Positions 26,138 through 34,255 of a stretch of 64,000 nt of DNA are shown in pieces. The stretch spans positions 1 through 64,000 of the forward strand of contig CAZREW010000014.1 in the NCBI GenBank assembly GCA_964599375.1, given 5' to 3'. The translations under genes and the position numbers were made by a program. The notes beneath the pieces are model-generated. The model searched no databases and was not told the origin of the DNA. It saw nothing but the letters and a program-made list of their open reading frames with translations. The stretch is from JAUWCL01 sp964599375. GTDB lineage: Bacteria; Krumholzibacteriota; Krumholzibacteriia; Krumholzibacteriales; Krumholzibacteriaceae. Within the stretch, counting starts at the first letter, position 1. Every line of letters begins with the position of its first letter.

Positions 26138-27508
26138 ATGAGCAGTGAAAAGAAGATAACGATATTCGTGGTGATCGCAGCGGTGGTCGCGGCGGTTATC
26201 ATCACCACCTACGACAGGGAAGCCGTCAGGGACGATCCCGCTTCAACCCCCGCTTCCATGATGGCAGAGGCGGTTCCCGGCGACTTCGAGACGGTTCCCG
26301 CGCCTCCCCCCGTGCCCGACCATTCGGGGGCGATAAAGAGCAACTCGAGCTTCTCCGACGTGATGACCGCCTGCGGCGCAACGCATCAACTGGTACACGA
26401 CATCGTAAAGGCGGCAAAGCCGGTCTGCGACCTGGGCAGGGTCCGGGCGGGCCAGAAGTACGAGGTCTTCAACGGCAGCGACGGCCAGATCGAAAGGGTC
26501 CTTCTGTCGACGCCGGACGAAGCTGGGTACCTCGAGATCGCCTGCTCCCCGGAAGGGGTCGATGTTGAACAGAAGGAATACCCTTACGAGGTCACGGTCA
26601 GGGAGGCCTCGGGCCTTATAACCCAGTCTCTCTTCATGTCGATAACCGAGCAGGAGCTCCCACAGGAGCTCGGTGCGAAACTCGTCGACATCTACGCCTG
26701 GGACATCGATTTCTTCACCGAGATAAGGAAGAACGACTTCTTCAGGGTGGTATACGAGGAACGCAGGATGCTCGACGGCCCTGACCACGAGGAAAAGACG
26801 GCCGTCGGGAGGATCATCGCCGCCGAGTTCAACACGAGCGGCGAAAGCCACTATTGCTTCCTCTTCGACAACGAAGAGGATTTCCCCGACTTTTTCGACT
26901 ACGACGGCAAGTCGCTCCGCAAGCAGCTGCTCCGCGCGCCCCTGTCGTACACGCGTATAAGCTCCGGGTTCAGCAAGAGGCGCTTCCACCCGGTCCTTAA
27001 CCACTACGCTCCGCATCTCGGTATCGACTACGCCGCCCCGACCGGCACCCCGGTCATGTCCACCGGAGACGGAACGGTGATGACCGCATCGAGGACTAAG
27101 GCTAACGGTAACTACATCAAGATCAGGCACAACAACAGCTATATATCCTACTACCTCCATCTCAGCAGGTTCGGCGCGGGGATCAAGTCGGGAGTGAAGG
27201 TAAAGCAGGGTCAGGTGATAGGATACGTCGGAGCCACCGGATACGCTACCGGGCCCCACCTCGACTACCGCGTCAAGAAGAACGGCACGTTCGTAAACCC
27301 GCGCACGCTGAAGTTACCGCCCGCAAAACCTGTCAGCAGCGAGAACATGGCGTTTTTTACGGCCAGGCGCGACTCGCTGATCTCAGTATTAAGGGCCGTT
27401 CCGGTCCGCGACCCCAGGGGCGAGTACTTCGCCGAGGGGGGCGGCGGGCTCGGCTCCGAGTCGCCGGGCAGGCCGGGAGACAGCGGCGGTTCACCCCTTC
27501 CCCACTGA
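26138..27508 (+). CDS. M23-family (LytM) murein DD-endopeptidase, membrane-anchored
   Basis: A 456-residue protein. The N-terminal signal anchor is ~8-24 ('IFVVIAAVVAAVIITTY'), followed by a periplasmic region with a LysM/OapA-like part, then the LytM domain (~270-395). The zinc site reads 'HLGIDYAAPTGTPV' (His293, Asp297) and 'YYLHLSRF' (His341). The usual 'GPHLHFE' is 'GPHLDYRV' (His374, Asp376), so Asp replaces the last zinc His; this 'LDYR' variant occurs in a known subgroup. It probably cuts peptide cross-links in the cell wall. ATG 26138 follows GGAGG closely. A Gly/Pro-rich tail ends 4 bp before queH. Confidence 0.87.
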   Translation: MSSEKKITIFVVIAAVVAAVIITTYDREAVRDDPASTPASMMAEAVPGDFETVPAPPPVPDHSGAIKSNSSFSDVMTACGATHQLVHDIVKAAKPVCDLGRVRAGQKYEVFNGSDGQIERVLLSTPDEAGYLEIACSPEGVDVEQKEYPYEVTVREASGLITQSLFMSITEQELPQELGAKLVDIYAWDIDFFTEIRKNDFFRVVYEERRMLDGPDHEEKTAVGRIIAAEFNTSGESHYCFLFDNEEDFPDFFDYDGKSLRKQLLRAPLSYTRISSGFSKRRFHPVLNHYAPHLGIDYAAPTGTPVMSTGDGTVMTASRTKANGNYIKIRHNNSYISYYLHLSRFGAGIKSGVKVKQGQVIGYVGATGYATGPHLDYRVKKNGTFVNPRTLKLPPAKPVSSENMAFFTARRDSLISVLRAVPVRDPRGEYFAEGGGGLGSESPGRPGDSGGSPLPH

Positions 27509-27511
27509 GCC

Positions 27512-28072
27512 ATGGGACACCCTGGACGCATCCTGGTCCACGCGTGCTGCGCATCCTGCTCGAGTTACGTCCTCGAGTATCTCCAGCGTGTGTACGACGT
27601 CACTGCCTATTACTACAATCCGAACATCCAGCCCGAGGCCGAGTATCTCCTCAGGCTCGGCGAGATGGGGACCCTCTGCGGTCGCCTCGGGATAACGCTT
27701 ATCGAGGGGCCGCGCGACTTCGAAGGATGGGACCGTGCGATAGCCCCCTATTCGCACCTTCCTGAGAAGAGCGAGCGCTGCCGGATCTGCTACCGACTCA
27801 GGCTCGAGGAGACGGCGAGGAAAACGGCGGCAGACGGGTTCGGGCTCTTCACCACTACTCTCTCTGTCAGCCCGCACAAGATCCACCCGTGGATAGTCGA
27901 GGAGGGGGCTGATGCCGGCGGTAGGCACGGCGTGGAATTCCTCGGAGAGGACTTCAAGAAGAAGGGCGGATTCCAGGAGAGCTGCAGAAAGAGCAGGGAA
28001 CTCGGCCTTACCAGGCAGGACTACTGTGGATGCCTTTTTTCACTCAGTGAAGCGCGGGAGAGACGCAGGTAA
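27512..28072 (+). CDS. queH: Epoxyqueuosine reductase QueH
   Basis: Makes queuosine from epoxyqueuosine in tRNA; it is the non-B12 alternative to QueG. The 186 residues (DUF208) show the conserved cysteines: 'HACCASCSSY' (Cys12, Cys13, Cys16), 'RCRICYRLRL' (~90) and the C-terminal 'DYCGCLFS'. These bind an iron-sulfur cluster and a second metal. It starts at an ATG 4 bp after the M23 peptidase stop and is probably co-transcribed with it. It converges on selD with an 11-bp gap and no obvious terminator. Confidence 0.95.
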   Translation: MGHPGRILVHACCASCSSYVLEYLQRVYDVTAYYYNPNIQPEAEYLLRLGEMGTLCGRLGITLIEGPRDFEGWDRAIAPYSHLPEKSERCRICYRLRLEETARKTAADGFGLFTTTLSVSPHKIHPWIVEEGADAGGRHGVEFLGEDFKKKGGFQESCRKSRELGLTRQDYCGCLFSLSEARERRR

Positions 28073-28083
28073 CGGCCCGCACC

Positions 28084-29130
28084 TCAGCCCCTGACGACGA
28101 TCGGCTTGTCCCCGCGGGGAAGGACCTCCCCGATGACGGCGGCGTATGCGGCCCCCGAGCCCCTCACCGAATCGACCAGGCCCGCGGCCCTGCCGGCGGT
28201 CATCGATATGAGCAGGCCTCCCGAGGTCTGCGGGTCGTGAAGGACCATCTTCTGCTCCCTCGTGACCCTGCCCTCGTAGGATACCGACGCGGAGACGAAC
28301 TCTACGTTAGAAGCTCCGCCGCCGGTGAGGACTCCATAAGACGCGAATTCGACCGCCTTCGGCAGGAAGGGCACGGCGCCGAGGTCTATCGCGAGAGTGA
28401 CTCCTGATTGATCCGCCATCTCGAGGGCATGCCCCGCCAGCCCGAACCCGGTCACATCGGTGCAGGCGTGCGCTCCCGCGGCGACCATGGCCCTGGCCGC
28501 CGCGGCGTTCAGGGCCGTCATCTGATCGATGAAGAGCTTCTCCTGGTCCCCGCCGAGGACCCCGTTCTTCATCGCCGTCGAGTATATACCGGTGCCGAGC
28601 GGCTTTGTCAGCACGAGCTCATCGCCCGGCCTCGCTCCGGCCGTGAGCACGATATGGTCGGGGTGAATAATCCCGACCACCGAGAGCCCGTACTTGAGCT
28701 CGCTGTCCTGCAGGGTATGCCCTCCGACTATGACTGCGCCGGCCTCGTTCACCTTGTCGGCACCGCCGCGCATCAGGAGCTCGAGCGCCTCGATCTCGAG
28801 CTTTCCCTCGGGGAACCCGATGATGTTGAGAGCCGAGAGAGGCTCGCCGCCCATCGCGTAGATGTCGCTCATCGCGTTGGCCGCGGCGACCTGCCCGAAG
28901 ACGTATGGATCGTCTACGATGGCGGGGAAGAAATCGACGGTGAGGATGATCGCCTTGTCGTCGCTTACGCGCAGTACTCCGCTGTCATCCGCCTGGCCCG
29001 TTCCGACTATCAGGTCGGGATGGTTCTGGGGAGGAAGCTTTCTTAAGACTGGCCACAACTCCGTCGGGCTGAGCTTGGACGCTCAGCCCGAACAGGAAGC
29101 CATGGCCGTAAGACGGTACTTCTTCGACAT
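28084..29130 (-). CDS. selD: Selenide, water dikinase (selenophosphate synthetase), selenocysteine-containing
   Basis: Makes selenophosphate, the selenium donor for selenocysteine, from selenide and ATP. The true start is ATG 29128-29130 (AAAGGTGAGA upstream), giving 348 residues, normal for SelD. Codon 16 is an in-frame TGA (29083-29085). The N-terminus reads 'YRLTAMASCSG-U-ASKLSP', exactly where SelD proteins carry the catalytic Cys or Sec ahead of the essential Lys (Lys19 here). Downstream are 'VGTGQADDSGVL', 'TVDFFPAIVDDPY', 'ANAMSDIYAMGG', 'VGGHTLQD' and 'CTDVTGFGLAGHA'. An ordinary gene call would start at TTG 29058 and lose the active site. It lies 31 bp after a ferredoxin gene. Confidence 0.96.
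29065..29090 (-). promoter_or_regulatory. Perfect hairpin over the selD UGA codon (candidate recoding element)
   Basis: On the selD strand, CGGGCTGAGC (29090-29081) pairs with GCTCAGCCCG (29074-29065) over 10 bp with loop GTCCAA. The UGA is inside the 5' arm. Classical bacterial SECIS loops sit further downstream of UGA, so this is SECIS-like at most. Confidence 0.5.
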
Positions 29131-29161
29131 TCTCACCTTTCTAAGGCGGCGGGGCTGCCGA

Positions 29162-29332
29162 TCAACCCGGGGTGATAGCATCAACCGGGCATACATCGAC
29201 GCAGGCACCACAGTCGGTGCAGGTCTCAGCGTCGATCACGTACTTGTCGTCGCCTTCCGAAATCGCCTCTACCGGGCACTCTGACATACAGGCGCCACAG
29301 GCGATGCACTCGTCACTGATTACGTGAGCCAT
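29162..29332 (-). CDS. Small 2[4Fe-4S] ferredoxin
   Basis: A 56-residue electron carrier of clostridial type. Two motifs bind the clusters: 'CIACGACMSECPVEAI' and 'CTDCGACVDVCPVDAI'. The start is ATG 29332 with GGAGGAAAAG directly upstream; the stop is TGA 29162-29164. It comes first in a probable two-gene unit with selD (31-bp gap). A role in supplying electrons near selenium metabolism is only a guess. It is too short for many gene finders. Confidence 0.96.
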   Translation of the reverse strand: MAHVISDECIACGACMSECPVEAISEGDDKYVIDAETCTDCGACVDVCPVDAITPG

Positions 29333-29379
29333 CTTTTCCTCCGTTGAGGTGGTCCGATCTACAAAAACCGTTCCTATTA

Positions 29380-29406
29380 AATATAAAAATACCGGGGTCC
29401 GGTCAA
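29380..29406 (-). promoter_or_regulatory. Candidate promoter for ferredoxin-selD
   Basis: Minus-strand TTGACC (29401-29406) and TATATT (29380-29385) with a short 15-bp spacer, in AT-rich DNA between the M16 peptidase stop and the ferredoxin gene. Confidence 0.4.
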
Positions 29407-29409
29407 CGA

Positions 29410-32040
29410 TTATCGTCCCATCATGCCCGGAGGCATCGATTTTTTTTCTTCCGGCTCTCCGGACGGCAGAAGCCGCACGAGAAGGGCGCCTTCGAGCCGC
29501 AGGCGGCCCACCGCTTCGAGAACGGACTCCAGGGGAGCTGCCGCGATTAGCTCCAGGCCGTCCTTATCCCCCCTGAAGAGTTGGTCCAGGCCGATCCCGA
29601 GAGCCTCCCCGGCGCTGGAAAGCTCCCTTCTCGAGAGCCTCGAGACGAGCCGGCTCCTGGCGGCATCGGCTTCGGCCGCCATTATCGGATCGGCCGAGAG
29701 CCCCTCTATATCATCCCGGAGGGCCTTTTCGGCCTCTTCAACGTTCTCAGCCCTGGTGCCGAGGCTCGCCGTGACCACGGCGTACCCGCCGACCTGCGTC
29801 ATCGAGCAACCGGTCGAGTACGCGAGCCCCCTTGTCTCCCTTATGTCGAGCTGCATACGGCGGCTCAGTGCCTCTGCGGCAACCGAGAGGGCCGCGATCT
29901 CCCCGGGGAAGAGGCTGTCAAGGCGCCAGGCGGCGGCGAGCTGAGCGCCGCTACCACCTGATTCTCCCTCGACCCTGCCCGGCTCGTAGGGGCCGGGGGC
30001 TTCCCGGCAGGGCCTGCCTTTCGAGACCGGCGTATCACCGAAGATCGAGCCGAGGAGCCCGATCCCCGCCTCCTCACCCATAGCCGAGACAAGCGTCACA
30101 GCAGTGCCCTCGCCTCCGGTGAGCTCCTTGAGCACGTCCCGCACCGCGGCCGAGTCCGGACCCGCCCACCAGCCCGGGGACCTGTACATATCCTCCCCAT
30201 ACCTGTGGCCGGGGAAAAGGCCCCCGTAGATCGCCTTTCTCATCGCCGATGAGGACTGGCCGAGGCGGGCGCCGATCGCCGCCGGTATCGAGGACGCCGC
30301 TGCCTCGATCTCCGCCAGTGGCATCCTGTACTCCCACAGGAGGCCCCGGAGCTTAAGGGCCGCCTCCCTCATCCTTCCGGGCGGAGTCTCCAGCCTGACG
30401 CAGATCCAAGAGGGGTTTATCAGGTAGTCGTCCATCGGGATGTACGGGTTGTCGCCCCACTGGATCCTCGCCCCTATCGAGGCGAGTTCGAGCTCGAGAC
30501 CTTTCCCGGCCTGAGAGCGCTCGAGGATGTCGAACACCGCCGTGGCGGCGTCCGCCTGCGGACCGGCGCAGGCCCTGCCGGGAAAGAGGAGGCACAGAGC
30601 CTCGACGGGCGATCCCTCCCTCATCCGCGCGCCTACGGCCATTCCTCCTTCCAGCATCTGGAACCGCGCTTCCCGCCTTTCCATCCTTATGCCGGGCATG
30701 GACGGCGCCGCATAAAAACCATTGTACATCGGTGTTGCGAGGTATCCTTCTACCAGCCTGGAGATGTCCGACGGCTTCACCCTTCCGGCCGCCTCGATGG
30801 ACGACGCCCAGAGAGCTCCCGTCACGCCCATCGCCTCGCCGTTGAGCATCACGTAGAAGTGGTACCGTTCACGGTCAAAGATATCGGATGAGGCGAAGGA
30901 TGTCTTCGCCGTCTCCAGCTCTTTCGCGCCGGGAGACCACGCCGAAAGGGAGGTGACCGCGCCGACAAGCAGCCCCGGATCGACTGGGCCGCCGTCTTTT
31001 CCCTCGACACTTATGCGCAGAGCCGAGAAGTCCTCGTGCACCTCCAGCCCCGCTGACGGCTCCTCGAGTCCGGCCTTCTTCGCCGCCTCCCTCAGTGGCG
31101 ACGACGGAGACTCGAGCATACTGGAGAGCAGCATCGCGGCCGGAAAGAGCCTGTCGCCCGCAGCGGGCATCCTGACAAGAAGATCCACCCTGCTTCTGGC
31201 TTCTTCGACCACGCGGGTCGTCACTTCCCCGCTCCACCTCGGCTCGAGTCGCGGCGCCTTCGCACCGGCGACGCCGGCTCCGCCCGCCGCTCCAGGCAGC
31301 GTGAAGTAGTCATCGAGCCAGCCGAGCGTCCTGCCCCTGTCAAAATCCCCCGTGATGAATATCCTCATCCTTCCCGGGGTGTACATCGCCCTGTAGTACT
31401 CTATTATCCTCTCCCTCGAGACGCTCTCCATCGTCGACTGGTACCCGATCACGGGCTCCGTCAGCGACGAGCCCCTGTAGAGGAACCTGTCGGCCTCCCT
31501 CGAGACCGCTTCGCCGGGATCATCCTGCCCGTGAGCCATCTCCTCGAGCACGACCTTGCGCTCCTTCTCGATCTCGTCCGGGGAGAAGACCGGGTGAAGA
31601 AGCATCTGCGAGAGTATCTCGATCGATTCCTCGAGCAGGTCGGCTCTGGCAAGAAGGAAATAGACAGTCACTTCCTTGCGCGTGAACGCGTTGAGGAAGG
31701 CGCCGTTGTCGTCGGCCCATCCGCTTATCTCCTCGCGCGTGAACCTCTCCGAGCCGTCAAAGAGGAGATGCTCGAGCAGGTGTGTCACGCCCCGCGTCTC
31801 CGGGGCCTCCCAGGCCGAGCCGGACCTTACCGCCACGGCCACGAGTACCGAGCCAGAGCCGGGGCAGCGGTCGAGCACGATCTCGGCCCCGCCCGCCCCC
31901 GTAACCTTCTCGGGAAGGAGCCGGTCCGCGCGGGCCGGCGTCGTAAGCGCGGTGGCCGTCAGAAGGGCCGCGGCGAAGAAGGTGAAATAGTGACTGGAAC
32001 TGGTCCTGCGGCTGAGCGCCGAGCAGATCGATCGGATCAT
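29410..32040 (-). CDS. M16-family zinc metallopeptidase (insulinase/PqqL-like), exported
   Basis: An 876-residue exported protein with a signal peptide (cleavage after 'PARA', ~38). It has two M16-type halves. The first contains the inverted zinc motif His87-Leu-Leu-Glu-His91 ('THLLEHLLF'), and the distal Glu lies in 'ERKVVLEEMAHG'. The second half lacks the motif and is the inactive partner that closes over the substrate, as usual in one-chain M16B/C enzymes. It probably degrades peptides in the periplasm. ATG 32040 has GGAGG 9 nt upstream. It lies 60 bp after lpd on the same strand. Confidence 0.9.
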   Translation of the reverse strand: MIRSICSALSRRTSSSHYFTFFAAALLTATALTTPARADRLLPEKVTGAGGAEIVLDRCPGSGSVLVAVAVRSGSAWEAPETRGVTHLLEHLLFDGSERFTREEISGWADDNGAFLNAFTRKEVTVYFLLARADLLEESIEILSQMLLHPVFSPDEIEKERKVVLEEMAHGQDDPGEAVSREADRFLYRGSSLTEPVIGYQSTMESVSRERIIEYYRAMYTPGRMRIFITGDFDRGRTLGWLDDYFTLPGAAGGAGVAGAKAPRLEPRWSGEVTTRVVEEARSRVDLLVRMPAAGDRLFPAAMLLSSMLESPSSPLREAAKKAGLEEPSAGLEVHEDFSALRISVEGKDGGPVDPGLLVGAVTSLSAWSPGAKELETAKTSFASSDIFDRERYHFYVMLNGEAMGVTGALWASSIEAAGRVKPSDISRLVEGYLATPMYNGFYAAPSMPGIRMERREARFQMLEGGMAVGARMREGSPVEALCLLFPGRACAGPQADAATAVFDILERSQAGKGLELELASIGARIQWGDNPYIPMDDYLINPSWICVRLETPPGRMREAALKLRGLLWEYRMPLAEIEAAASSIPAAIGARLGQSSSAMRKAIYGGLFPGHRYGEDMYRSPGWWAGPDSAAVRDVLKELTGGEGTAVTLVSAMGEEAGIGLLGSIFGDTPVSKGRPCREAPGPYEPGRVEGESGGSGAQLAAAWRLDSLFPGEIAALSVAAEALSRRMQLDIRETRGLAYSTGCSMTQVGGYAVVTASLGTRAENVEEAEKALRDDIEGLSADPIMAAEADAARSRLVSRLSRRELSSAGEALGIGLDQLFRGDKDGLELIAAAPLESVLEAVGRLRLEGALLVRLLPSGEPEEKKSMPPGMMGR

Positions 32041-32100
32041 CCGGCCGTACCTCCGGTAAGTCTGTGGGGCTTTCCGATGCTCGATCTCGGGGACTGAGTA

Positions 32101-33471
32101 TCAGAGTATATCTATCGCCCTTCCCTCGATCGCCTCGGCCGCCTCCGCCAGGGCCTCCGAAAGGGTCGGGTGGGGGAACATCGATTCGGTGAACTCGCGG
32201 GCGGTCAGCTTTCCGCCGAGCGCCACTATACCGGCTGCGAGGAGCTCGGTAGCCTGGGGGCCTATGATGTGGAGCCCGAGAAGCCTGCCGTCCTTCTTCG
32301 AGGCGATCCATTTGACGAACCCTTCCTCCTCGCGAAGCCCCTTAGCCTTCCCGCTGGCGGCGAACGGGAACCTGCCCGTTGAGATATCGATGCCCTTTTC
32401 CTTAGCCTCCTGCTCGGTCATGCCGACTCGCGAGACCTCGGGAAGGGTGTATATCGTGGCAGGCACCGCGCTGTAATCGACACTCGAGGGATGCCCTAGG
32501 GCGTTCGCGGCGGCGACCGTCCCCTCACGCGTAGCCACGTGGGCCAGCAGCCATCCGCCGATGACGTCGCCGGCTGCGAAGACCCCGTCGACGTTCGTGC
32601 GCATCGATGAGTCGACGGTGATCCCGGCCCTCGACGACCCGATCCCCGCCTCCGCAAGGCCGATCCCCCCGGTGCGGGGCCTGCGCCCCACCGAGACCAG
32701 GGCGATCTCAGCCGATATCTCCTCTCCACCACCAAGAAGGGCGGTTACTCCGCCGTCGCCCTTCCTCAGGGACGAGACCTTAGTGCCTAGGTGTAGGGTG
32801 ATCCCCTTCTTCTTCATGTATGCCTGCAGGAACCTTATCACGTGGATATCCTCTGTCGCGATTATCGACGGGAGCATCTCGACGATCGTGACCTTCGTGC
32901 CGAACGCGTTGAAGATAGAGGCGAACTCACATCCTATCACTCCGCCGCCGACTATGATCATACTCTCCGGGACGCGCCCGATGTCCAGGAGGTCGGTCGA
33001 GCTCAGGACCGACCTGCCGTCGAACTCCATCCCCGGCAGCTCGATCTCCGAGGACCCGGTCGCTACGATCACCGACCTGCCCTCGACCGTGCCGTGGCCT
33101 TCGATCTCGACGGCTCCAGGCGATACGAGGCGGCCGCGCCCACTGATCACGTCGACCTTGCGCCCCTTGAGGATCTTCGCCACGCCGCCAACAAGGCTGT
33201 CGACGACGCTTTCCTTATGAGCGAACAACGCGGCCGGATCTACGGACAGCGCGCCGGAGAAACCGCCCCCCTGCCCCGAGGCGGCAAGCTCGATCAGGTG
33301 CGCGGCTCCATGAAGGGTCTTCGTAGGGATGCAGCCCCTGTTGAGGCACACGCCGCCGAGCCTGTCCTCCTCTATCAGGCACGCCTTCGCGCCGAGCTGC
33401 GCGGCCCTTATCGCAGCCGGGTACCCGGCCGGGCCACCCCCGAGCACGACGATATCATATGCGGATGACAA
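32101..33471 (-). CDS. lpdA: Dihydrolipoyl dehydrogenase
   Basis: The FAD-dependent E3 component of 2-oxoacid dehydrogenase or glycine-cleavage complexes; it re-oxidises dihydrolipoamide with NAD+. The 456 residues have FAD motif 'VVLGGGPAGYPAA' (8-20), redox disulfide Cys42/Cys47 in 'GGVCLNRGCIPTK', NAD motif 'IIVGGGVIGCEFA', 'VFAAGDVIGG', and the C-terminal catalytic His-Glu in 'FPHPTLSEALAEA'. The start is TTG 33471 with GGGAGG 7 nt upstream. It follows the LytTR regulator gene by 13 bp. No E1 or E2 gene is nearby. Confidence 0.96.
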   Translation of the reverse strand: MSSAYDIVVLGGGPAGYPAAIRAAQLGAKACLIEEDRLGGVCLNRGCIPTKTLHGAAHLIELAASGQGGGFSGALSVDPAALFAHKESVVDSLVGGVAKILKGRKVDVISGRGRLVSPGAVEIEGHGTVEGRSVIVATGSSEIELPGMEFDGRSVLSSTDLLDIGRVPESMIIVGGGVIGCEFASIFNAFGTKVTIVEMLPSIIATEDIHVIRFLQAYMKKKGITLHLGTKVSSLRKGDGGVTALLGGGEEISAEIALVSVGRRPRTGGIGLAEAGIGSSRAGITVDSSMRTNVDGVFAAGDVIGGWLLAHVATREGTVAAANALGHPSSVDYSAVPATIYTLPEVSRVGMTEQEAKEKGIDISTGRFPFAASGKAKGLREEEGFVKWIASKKDGRLLGLHIIGPQATELLAAGIVALGGKLTAREFTESMFPHPTLSEALAEAAEAIEGRAIDIL

Positions 33472-33484
33472 GATCGGACCTCCC

Positions 33485-34255
33485 CTATCTGCCCTCTGCC
33501 TTGTTCTTGATTATCTGCGCCTGCGTCCTCGTGAGCTTAATCTCCGTCGACTGGCTGTCGTCGAGCGTCATGACGAAATTGCCTCCCGACCAGGGGACTA
33601 TCTCGCCTATCTTCCCGACGTTGACGATACCGACCGAGCCGAGCCGCAGAAAGACCGCCGGGTCGAGCTGGACCTCGAGTTCGTCGAGGTCGGAGTAGTT
33701 CGTGATGAAATCTCCGTCTTCCGTATGGGCTATCACCTCGGGGCCGCGCTTTTCGAGCATCGCGACCCTTCCCGAGTCGACGAGGTCAATCCCGCCCCTG
33801 GTTTTCACTACTATCCTGGGAAGAAACTTCCTGCCGACATGTATCGCTCCGGCAAGCTTCCTGAGCTTCTCGACGAACTCGCCCCTCGATGGCATAGCCG
33901 CCTTCGCCCTCTCGACCGCTTCGGCCAGGCGGTCCTTGTCGACCGGCTTGAGCAGGTAGTCGACTGCGTTGATCTCGAACGCCTTTATCGCGTACTGGTC
34001 GTAGGCCGTGGTGAAGACTATCAGCGGGACGTCCCCCGAGTCGACCAGCTTCCTCACGACGCCGAATCCGTCGAGGACCGGCATCTGGATGTCCAGGAAT
34101 ATCATGTCGGGGGCGAGCCGGGCCGCCATCTCGACCGCTTCCTCTCCGCCAGAGGCCTCGCCTGCGACCTCGATGCCGCCGACCTGCTCGAGCAGGTATC
34201 TCATCTCGTCACGCGCCAGCTTCTCGTCATCAACGATCAGTGCACGTACCGGCAA
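33485..34255 (-). CDS. LytTR-family response regulator
   Basis: A 256-residue two-component regulator. The receiver domain (1-~120) has Asp9/Asp10, phospho-acceptor Asp55 in 'IFLDIQMP', and Lys in 'LLKPVDKDR'. The C-terminal LytTR DNA-binding domain (~150-255) has 'RIVVKTRGGIDLVDS', 'HTEDGDFITNYSDLDELE' and 'FLRLGSVGIVN'. The start is TTG 34255, overlapping the end of the kinase gene by 26 bp with GGGGGAAGG upstream; the longer open frame to 34441 is inside that kinase gene. It pairs with the LytS-type kinase encoded directly upstream. Confidence 0.92.
   Translation of the reverse strand: MPVRALIVDDEKLARDEMRYLLEQVGGIEVAGEASGGEEAVEMAARLAPDMIFLDIQMPVLDGFGVVRKLVDSGDVPLIVFTTAYDQYAIKAFEINAVDYLLKPVDKDRLAEAVERAKAAMPSRGEFVEKLRKLAGAIHVGRKFLPRIVVKTRGGIDLVDSGRVAMLEKRGPEVIAHTEDGDFITNYSDLDELEVQLDPAVFLRLGSVGIVNVGKIGEIVPWSGGNFVMTLDDSQSTEIKLTRTQAQIIKNKAEGR

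Noticed and set aside
28084..29058. selD starting at TTG 29058
   Set aside because: It would lack the catalytic Cys/Sec and the essential Lys. The upstream ATG with ribosome site and in-frame TGA restores a full SelD.
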